Assembly: GCF_907164915.1 (NCBI RefSeq)
Contig: NC_061867.1
Span: 38,486,338-38,550,337, forward strand
Length of the DNA stretch: 64,000 nucleotides
Direction: 5' to 3'
Source: Impatiens glandulifera
Taxonomy: Eukaryota > Streptophyta > Magnoliopsida > Ericales > Balsaminaceae
Shown piece by piece: positions 57,779 to 64,000 of this stretch. How positions within the stretch are numbered: position 1 is the stretch's first letter; each line of letters opens with the position of its first letter. Under the pieces are notes generated by a model, which searched no databases, was not told where the DNA came from, and saw only the letters and a program-made list of their open reading frames with translations. The translations under genes and the position numbers were made by a program.

Positions 57779-57805
57779 TTTGATTGCTTGAGTGCTAAGA
57801 ACCTC

Positions 57806-57817
57806 GCTCTGATACCA
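57806..57817 (-). promoter_or_regulatory. primer binding site of element B
   Basis: - strand TGGTATCAGAGC, the exact initiator-Met-tRNA complement, two bases after the 5' LTR end. Confidence 0.95.
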
Positions 57818-57819
57818 CT

Positions 57820-59170
57820 TGTTAGGATCGGGGACGCCCTTGGAGGACCGGGGGTGTTTTCCGGTTTGGATAAGGGAGGCCGCTTACAACACACACAACT
57901 TGGTGATAGTCCGGTTAAAGACTAAAACCGTTCTCAGCACTGCACAACCTGTCACAGACTCTTGAACCGGTGTTCAAGGGCGGAAGTGTCTATTTCAGGT
58001 TGAAGCAACGTTTGCGACTTTAGATGATGTTTTAAGAAGGAGGATATTTAACGAGAGTGAATGACCGGTTTTGGAAGTATGATTGGTTTGCGGTTTTATG
58101 GTAAGATAGCGGGAAATGAAAGCGAAATGAAAGAACACAAGACACGGAAATTTGTTTATGGATGTTCGGAGCAAACCCTCCTACGTCACCCCTTCTTCTC
58201 AGGTTGTGAGAAGGATCTCCACTAACTCTTTAGAGTTACACTAACACTTCCGGTCGAGCCCAACTTCGCTACTCGCCGGTTACACCAAACTCACACTTTG
58301 ATGTAATACAACACAACACAATAATCACACACAAGGATTTCCGGTTTTAGGCTAACCGACTTTAGAATATAGAACTTTATCTCTCTAGAATTGAATGCTT
58401 TATGACTTTCACAATTTCAACTACTCAATTTCTCGTATTCACTGCTGCATTTGAATGAGGACGTTTGATCTTCCTTTTATAGCTGAAAGTAGCTAACGGC
58501 TACTTTCTTCTCTCTCTTGCGGATTGGTTGATCATTAGCACGCCTATCTGCAGGAGGATTTCTTGCACGCTTCAACTTCCTCAACACCTGGCATTCATGC
58601 AGGTGACTCTGAGCAGATGATGACATAACCGGTTTTCAGATTGATACACGTGTTGGTCATCCGCTTCCGGTCGTCAGCATCGGATCACCAAGGCATCATT
58701 GCTTTCCTCCCATGCTTCTGATCGGATCCGATCTTCTTTTATCTTTTCGAGACACGTTTCCTCCGTCATAGTACGTCACTCTTGAGATTTGAATCTTCTG
58801 ACTTTTGATCTGTACTTTCCGGTTTCTGTGTCTTTGCGCATTATGATCCGGTTGAAGTGTATTCTTTTGTTCTTTGCTAACCGGTTGCTTGAGAAAGTGA
58901 AGCCGGTTCCTGTGATCATTTGTCTTGATCACTTGAAGCCGGTTTCTTTGATGTAATAGCAGCTGGTTATTGATGCACGATTTCCGGTTCCGGTTTGTTC
59001 AGTACCTGCACATGAAGTTTAATTTCTGTTTAGTTTGTCTGGCCGGTTCCAAAATTAATCTACTTAATTTTTCTATCAATTTCTCCCTTTTTGATTATTT
59101 AGAATAAATATTCAAAAATTGTAATGTGTGGCCGGTTTTAAGAAAATTAACTTACTTAATTTTTCTATCA
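57820..59170 (-). repeat. 5' LTR of element B (right)
   Basis: 1351 bp, - strand TGATAG ... CCTAACA. TATA box GCTATAAAAGG at 58475-58482 on the - strand, next to a perfect 9-bp inverted repeat GAAAGTAGC-TAACG-GCTACTTTC at 58485-58507. R/U5 hairpins lie at 58195-58213 and 57961-57978. Fifteen CCGGTT hexamers (+ strand). Confidence 0.95.
58475..58482 (-). promoter_or_regulatory. TATA box of the element B LTR promoter
   Basis: - strand GCTATAAAAGG about 690 bp upstream of the LTR 3' end; transcription should start near 58450. The same box is at 45659-45666 in the other LTR. Confidence 0.7.
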
Positions 59171-59175
59171 AAATC
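59171..59175. repeat. target site duplication of element B (right), AAATC
   Basis: Second copy of AAATC, directly after CTATCA of the LTR; element A's integrase frame continues from here. Confidence 0.95.
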
Positions 59176-60506
59176 ATTTGACTACTTTTAATGCTAAAGC
59201 AGATGCTGGAATCATGGTAGGCTTTTCCTCACTCAGTAAAGCTTATAGAGTGTTTAATAATCGAACACTAACTGTTGAGGAATCCTATCATGTTGTTTGT
59301 GATGAATGTATTAATTTTTTTTTGAAGAATTCATTAAAGTTGCTAACAGATTAGAAGCGACAAATCTTGAATCTGATAGTGATGATGAGGCTCCGGTCAA
59401 CAAGATGTACTCGTCTAATTAGATGGCTGAACCGGTTGAGAGTCAACTAGATGTCCAAACTATAAGTCAGTAGACGACTGACAGTTTGGACATCGCGGGG
59501 CCGTCTGACCAGACGTCTGATCCCTTAGGACCAAGCTTTAAATGAAACAAAAATCATCCACCTGAATTAATAATTGGTATTCCTAATGCTTCTCTTAGGA
59601 CCTGACACCAATTAATGGATGAAATGGCAAACTTTGCATTTATTTCTCAAATTTACCCAAAGAAGATCAATGAAGCACTACTTGATCCAGATTGGATTAA
59701 TGCAATGCAAGAGGAGTTGAATTAATTTAAAAGAAGTAAAGTGTAGCATCTTACTCCAAGGCCGACTAATCAATCAGTTATTGGAACCAAATGGGTTTTT
59801 CGAAACAAGCTTAGTGAAGATGGCTTGGTTGTGAGAAACAAAGCCCGATTGGTAGCTCAAAGTTATAGGCAGGAGGAAGGAATTGACTTTGAGGAGTCAT
59901 TCGCCCCTGTTGCTAGACTTGAAACATTCATAATCTTCCTAGCTTATGCATCTTTTTAGAATTTCAAATTTTATCACATGGATGTGAAAAAGTGCATTTT
60001 TAAATGGAATTTTAAATGAAGATGTGTATGTTGAACAACCTCTTGGCTTTCAAGAACACTCCTTACCAAATCATATTTTGTAAACTTGAAAAGGCTTTAT
60101 ATGATCTTAAACAAGCTCTTAGAGCTTGGTATGATACTTTAACAAAGTTTTTATTTGATCATGATTTTGTAGTTGGCATAGTAGACAGAATTCTATTCAA
60201 ATTCGTTAAAGATTCTCACATTTTGCTTGTTCAAGTATATGTTGATGATATCATATTTGGGTCAAATAACCCCAAACTATGTGAGAAATTCTCTAAGTTG
60301 ATGTAGGACAAATTCAAGATGAGCATGATGGGAGAATTGAATTTCTTCCTTGGTTTTCAAGCTCGCCAACTTGAAAATGACATTTTCATTAATCAGGCTA
60401 AGTACATCAGGGTGCTGCTAAAGAAGTTTGGAATGGAAAGCTGCTCGGCTGCAACAACTCTAATGAACTCTTCCAGCAAGCTAGACAAGAATGAAGATGG
60501 CCAAAG
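59176..60506 (+). pseudogene. pol of element A, part 2 (integrase end and RT)
   Basis: Resumes with LTTFNAKADAGIMVGFSS and LSKAYRVFNNRTLTVEES (end of integrase), then acidic linker and RT: NGILNEDVYVEQPLGF, LEKALYDLKQALRAWYDTL (60016-60306), [15 protein letters not shown] with YVDD near 60237-60248. After a stop: MSMMGELNFFLGFQARQLEN up to KLDKNEDGQSV, where element C's LTR begins. RNase H is lost. Confidence 0.88.
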
Positions 60507-61232
60507 TGTTGGGAAAAAGTAAAAACAAAGTAAGAAAAAAGCTAATAAAGTGAGAAGTAATTAAATTAGAAATAAACAAAATCTATTAAACATTAAACAA
60601 CAGAATTCTGATGATGTTTAGAATGGAATTTTGATAATGTTTAGTTGTGAATAAAGCTAAGTTGTCTATTTGGTTTTGTGAAAGTGCATTAGACTATGCT
60701 AACTTAGACGTGGTCTAAGCAGGCTAATTAGACGTAGTTAGACGATGAAGTCTAACTCGATTAAACTTGGTGGTCTAATGGAATGCAAAGTTGGTTTTCA
60801 AGCTCGCCAACTTGAAAATGACATTTTCATCAATCAGGCTAAGTACACCAGGGTGCTGCTAAAGAAGTTTGGAATGGAAAGCTGCTCGGCTGGAACAACT
60901 CTAATGAACTCTTCCAGCAAGCTAGACAAGGATGAAGATGGCCAAAGTGTTGGGAAAAAGTAAAAACAAAGTAAAGAAAAAAGTTAATAGAGTAAGAAGT
61001 AATTAAATTAGAAATAAACAAAAGCTATTAAACATTAAACAACAGAATTATGATGATGTTTAGAATGGAATTTTGATAATGTTTAGTTGTGAATAAAGCT
61101 AAGTTGTCTATTTGGTTTTGTGAAAGTGCATTAGACTATGCTAACTTAGACGTGGTTTAAGCATGCTAATTAGACGTAGTTAGACGATGAAGTCTAACTC
61201 GATTAAACTTGGTGGTCTAATGGAATGCAAAG
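60351..61232 (+). repeat. 441-bp tandem duplication across the A-pol/C-LTR junction
   Basis: 60351-60791 and 60792-61232 are near-identical. Each holds the end of A's RT (GFQARQLENDIFINQAKY) and the first ~285 bp of the C LTR. The duplication therefore happened after C inserted. The junction has AAAGTT on both sides. Confidence 0.9.
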
Positions 61233-62520
61233 TTAGACGTGGTAGTCTAACTTCATTAGACTTGGTGGTCTAATAGAATGCGAAGTTAGACGTGGTAGTC
61301 TAACTCCATTAGACTTGGTGGTCTAATAGAATGCGAAGTTAGACGTAGTAGTCTAACTCCATTAGACTTGGTGGTCTAATGGAATGCGAAGTTAGATGTG
61401 GTAGTCTAACTCCATTAGACTTGGTAGTATAATAGGATGCGTAGTTAGACGTGGTAGTCTAACTCTATTAGACTTGGTAGTCTAATGAGATGCGTAGTTA
61501 GACTAGGACGTCTAACTCCATTAGACTTGGTAGTCTAATGGGATGTGAAGTTAAACGTGGTACTCTAACTCCATTAGACTTGGTAGTCTAATGCGATGCG
61601 TAGTTAGACGAGGACGTCTAACTTCATTAGACTTGGTCTAATGGGACACGCAGTTAGACGAGGACGTCTAACTCCCTTAGACTTGGTCTAATGGATCACG
61701 TCTAATGCATTGCTTTAGCATCCGTTTGAAGAAAGCATACGTCTAACCACGATCAACTAGCTCTCTATTACTCCTGCTCGACTCACTTCTGTGCAGTCTA
61801 ACAATCCAGCTAATGGTATCAAATAAACAAACTCCATGTACACAAATGTCCTTCCAACGGTTTGTCCAGTACAAGACAATATCAGGAGGATATTCGGCGC
61901 ACACCCAGTTCGGTACGACCACAATCCATTTGCTTAGAGTCTTCTGATTTCTGGTACTATGGGAGACCTTCCAATGGACACTTGCCACGTGTCCATGAAG
62001 AATATTCGACCGTTGGTCCTTCTACTACAAATAGATGCTCAAGGACAATAGACGAATTACTGGTTACTAAATTCATAAGTTTACTCTTGCACTTACTGAT
62101 TTCTTACATTCTTTAAGTTCAAGAGAGAAAGATTCACTTACTGTCTAGTTGTGAGAATATTGTAAGTTGAACAGAGGTTGTTCTGTTCAACAGAGATTTA
62201 GCTAGCTCAATAATTGTATTTGATTCAAAGTATTTAGGGGATATCCTTCCGGTTGTGGAAGAAGGGGTGACGTAGGAAGGTTTGCTCCGAACATTCATAA
62301 ACAACTCCTTGTGTTCTTTATTTATGTCATTCATCTTCTATTGGTTCAAAGCTTCAAATCCGATGAGCACTTCCGCACTTGAAATTGTTTCAAGAGTTCG
62401 AAGGATTTGTGAAGAATAGAAACAGATATTAATCCCTCACAGGATTATTATCGAATCGTTTATCATAAGCTGTTATCAATAGTCAGACCCTAGTCTCTAT
62501 TGTTAACACTAATCTTATCA
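60507..62520 (+). repeat. element C: 5' LTR, + strand, inserted in element A's pol
   Basis: Starts TGTTGGGAAAAAG and ends CTTATCA at 62520, followed by a PBS. Includes the 441-bp duplication and a 53-bp minisatellite. Conserved blocks shared with LTRs of A, B and D. Because a PBS follows, this is a 5' LTR of a separate element rather than the 3' LTR of A. Confidence 0.75.
61232..61700 (+). repeat. 53-bp minisatellite with GTTAGAC/GTCTAAC dyads
   Basis: About eight or nine imperfect units of ~53 bp: GTTAGACGTGGTAGTCTAAC, CTCCATTAGACTTGGTGGTC, TAATGGAATGCGAA. The same dyad as the arrays at 39.5 and 63.6 kb but a different period. Confidence 0.85.
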
Positions 62521-62522
62521 AG

Positions 62523-62639
62523 TGGTATCAGAACATCGTTTTCTACTCTCAAGCAACAAGAACCTGAATCATGACTAAAGATGCCAGCTCCTCCAAGATT
62601 CCTATGTTTTCGAAAAAAAAAAACTACATGAAAGGATAG
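62523..62639 (+). pseudogene. PBS and truncated gag start of element C
   Basis: TGGTATCAGAAC at 62523-62534 is a slightly changed PBS. A gag start follows at 62571 (MTKDASSSKIPMFSK, compare VINKVPMFSKENY in A), then a run of A and a stop near 62638. The rest of element C is replaced by an inverted LTR. Confidence 0.65.
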
Positions 62640-62642
62640 GTG

Positions 62643-64000
62643 GCACCAATAGAGACAAGGGACTAACTATTGATGACAACTTTCTATTCTTCACAAACCC
62701 TTGCAAACTCTTTACAAACCCTTGATAGAAATCCTGTTAGAGATTAATATCACTTTCTATTTTTCACAAACCCTTGGCAAACTCTTGAACGATTCAAGTG
62801 CGGAAACGTTTGCTCAGGTTTGAAGCTAAGAGTCGATGAAGGAGAAGATGACATAATGAAAATGACACACAGAGTTGTTTATGGATGTTCAGAGCAAAAC
62901 TCTCCTACGTCACCCCTTCTTCCAACCACCGGAAGGATTCACTATACTTTTCTTAGAATCAAATACAGTTGCAAAGCAAGCTCACTGTTGAACAAAACAG
63001 ACTCTGTTCAACTTACAGTATATTGAAGAATATCACTCAGCTAGATAATATTTTGATTCTATCTCTCTCTTGATGTACAAACACTGTAAGCAAGAAAGCA
63101 ATTCGTAAGATTGTAAGTTCAATAGTTCGTTCGTGTATTAGCGTGTATGTTCGTCCGTTGTCCTTGAGGGTCTTTAAATAGAGAACAGGTACCAACGGTC
63201 GAATCTTCCATAATGACACGTGGCAAGAACCCATTGGAAAACCTCCATAGTACACAAGTACAAGAGACTCCGTGCATTAAGATCGTGGCCATACCAATCT
63301 GGTAGTGCGCCAAATATTCTTCTAGGATTATCCTACAAGAAACAAGTAGTGGGAAGAATATTTTCTTACGTGGCATTAATTCATTGGATGTAACTGGCTG
63401 TCGTACTGATCTGCACGGATTAGTGGAGCAGAAGTAGCGTACAACTAGTTGATCGTGTGTAGGCGGATGCTAACTTTAAGCAACTGTTGAAGCGAGGCAT
63501 TAGACGTGCTCCAATTAAACTGACAAGTCTAATGAAGTTAGACGCCCCCGTCTAATAACATAATCCATTAGACCACAAAGTCTAATGGAGTTAGACGACA
63601 CGTCTAACTATGTGTCCCTTCAGACTAATCTGAAGGAGTTAGACTCCGTGTCTTACTTTCATCTGTTAGACTGCACGTCTAACTACGTATCTGTTAGACT
63701 GCACGTCTAACTGCGTATCTGTTAGACTGCACGTCTAACTGCGTATCTGATAGACTGCACGTCTAACTGCGTATCTGTTAGACTGCACGTCTAACTGCGT
63801 ATCTGTTAGACTGCACGTCTAACTGCGTATCTATTAGACTGCACGTCTAACTGCGTATCTATTAGACTGCACGTCTAACTGCGTATCTATTAGACTGCAC
63901 GTCTAACTGCGTATCTGTTAGACTGCACGTCTAACTACGTATCTATTAGACTGCACGTCTAACTACGTATCTGTTAGACTGCGCGTCTAACTACGTATCT
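62643..64000 (-). repeat. element D: LTR on the - strand, running off the window
   Basis: Reverse complement of the C/A LTR type: on the - strand the conserved stem-loops (62919-62935 and 62784-62798) and CCAATGGGTTCTTGCCACGTG occur in LTR order. The LTR end is about 18 bp short of the C LTR end (stops after GTCTCTATTGG). A local duplication around CTTCACAAACCCTTG lies at 62690-62785. The outer part continues beyond 64000. Confidence 0.75.
63657..64000. repeat. 28-bp minisatellite, palindromic units, at the window edge
   Basis: At least twelve near-perfect 28-bp units, each with GTTAGACTGCACGTCTAAC followed by TGCGTATCT. The array continues past the window. There are no unique spacers, so it is not CRISPR-like. 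Confidence 0.92.

Larger units (their letters stand above)
45004..59170 (-). mobile_element. element B: young SIRE/Maximus-like Ty1/copia retrotransposon with three extra ORFs, 14167 bp
   Basis: Two 1351-bp LTRs that look identical, a 5-bp target duplication, PBS, PPT, a 585-codon gag and a 1087-codon pol, all on the - strand. Identical LTRs imply a recent insertion. Between pol and the 3' LTR lie 6.4 kb with three ORFs (251-945 codons) sharing one domain, in the place where SIRE/Maximus elements carry an env-like ORF; none looks like an envelope. B splits element A. Its base composition (GC near 45%) differs from the AT-rich surroundings. Two defects were seen: the gag zinc knuckle is truncated and pol is in the +1 frame relative to gag. 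Confidence 0.95.
39300..60506 (+). mobile_element. element A: decayed SIRE/Maximus-like copia, + strand, interrupted by element B
   Basis: LTR (about 39300-40949), PBS, gag, protease and first half of integrase run to 45003. The reading resumes at 59176 with the next integrase residues, then RT, and stops at 60506 where element C starts. The left segment ends in the integrase phrase HNNGKN and the right one resumes within the same phrase, so B inserted here. Gag and pol are broken by many stops. The 3' LTR is not in the window. The LTR start is approximate because it adjoins a truncated gypsy LTR. Confidence 0.85.

Noticed and set aside
60507..62520. This LTR as the missing 3' LTR of element A
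   Set aside because: It starts inside A's RT/RNase H linker and is followed by a PBS and gag start, so it is the 5' LTR of another element.
63657..64000. Regular 28-bp direct repeats resembling a CRISPR array
   Set aside because: Units abut with no unique spacers and lie in a plant LTR; it is a minisatellite.

Overview
The window is nuclear DNA of a flowering plant, almost certainly a eudicot. It is AT-rich, has spliced genes with plant-type products, and holds nested Ty1/copia and Ty3/gypsy retrotransposons, a CACTA DNA transposon and smaller repeats. The species cannot be told from the sequence.

Only two ordinary host genes are supported. At the left edge (+ strand, 5' part outside the window) are the last four exons of a CPL4-type RNA polymerase II CTD phosphatase, ending at 2952. 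At 30798-32495 (- strand) is an intact single-exon U-box/ARM-repeat E3 ubiquitin ligase of the PUB38-41 group.

Region by region: 4.3-9.7 kb, an old copia element full of stops with a truncated 5' LTR. 10.7-11.1 and 18.2-18.4 kb, gag scraps on the - strand. 12506-17362, a non-coding CACTA element with matching ends and an ACA target duplication. 19.4-29.1 kb, a gypsy (Tat/Ogre-like) element on the - strand with two ~3.1-kb LTRs and most of gag-pol deleted. 33.1-34.5 kb, a probable Helitron end, a SINE-like promoter and a long-TIR element. 35.2-36.9 kb, the 3' part of another copia, cut by a third gypsy LTR (36871 to ~39290).

From ~39.3 kb to the end lies a nest of related SIRE/Maximus-like copia elements. 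Element A (decayed, + strand, ~39.3-45.0 and 59.2-60.5 kb) is split by element B (45004-59170, - strand). B has apparently identical 1351-bp LTRs, a 5-bp AAATC target duplication, canonical PBS and PPT, long gag and pol frames, and three further ORFs after pol. Element C (LTR 60507-62520, +) sits in A's pol, and the LTR of a fourth element D (62.6 kb onward, -) lies head to head with it.

The most unusual observations concern this nest. (1) The three extra ORFs of B share one N-terminal domain, and each has its own TATA box about 95-120 bp before its ATG, as if they were independent genes carried by the retroelement. (2) The LTRs of A, B, C and D, though diverged, keep two stem-loops whose arms change together and a conserved block beginning GGGGTGACGTAGGA. 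(3) B is saturated with the hexamer CCGGTT/AACCGG (15 per LTR). (4) The A, C and D LTRs carry minisatellites of different period built on the same GTTAGAC...GTCTAAC dyad.
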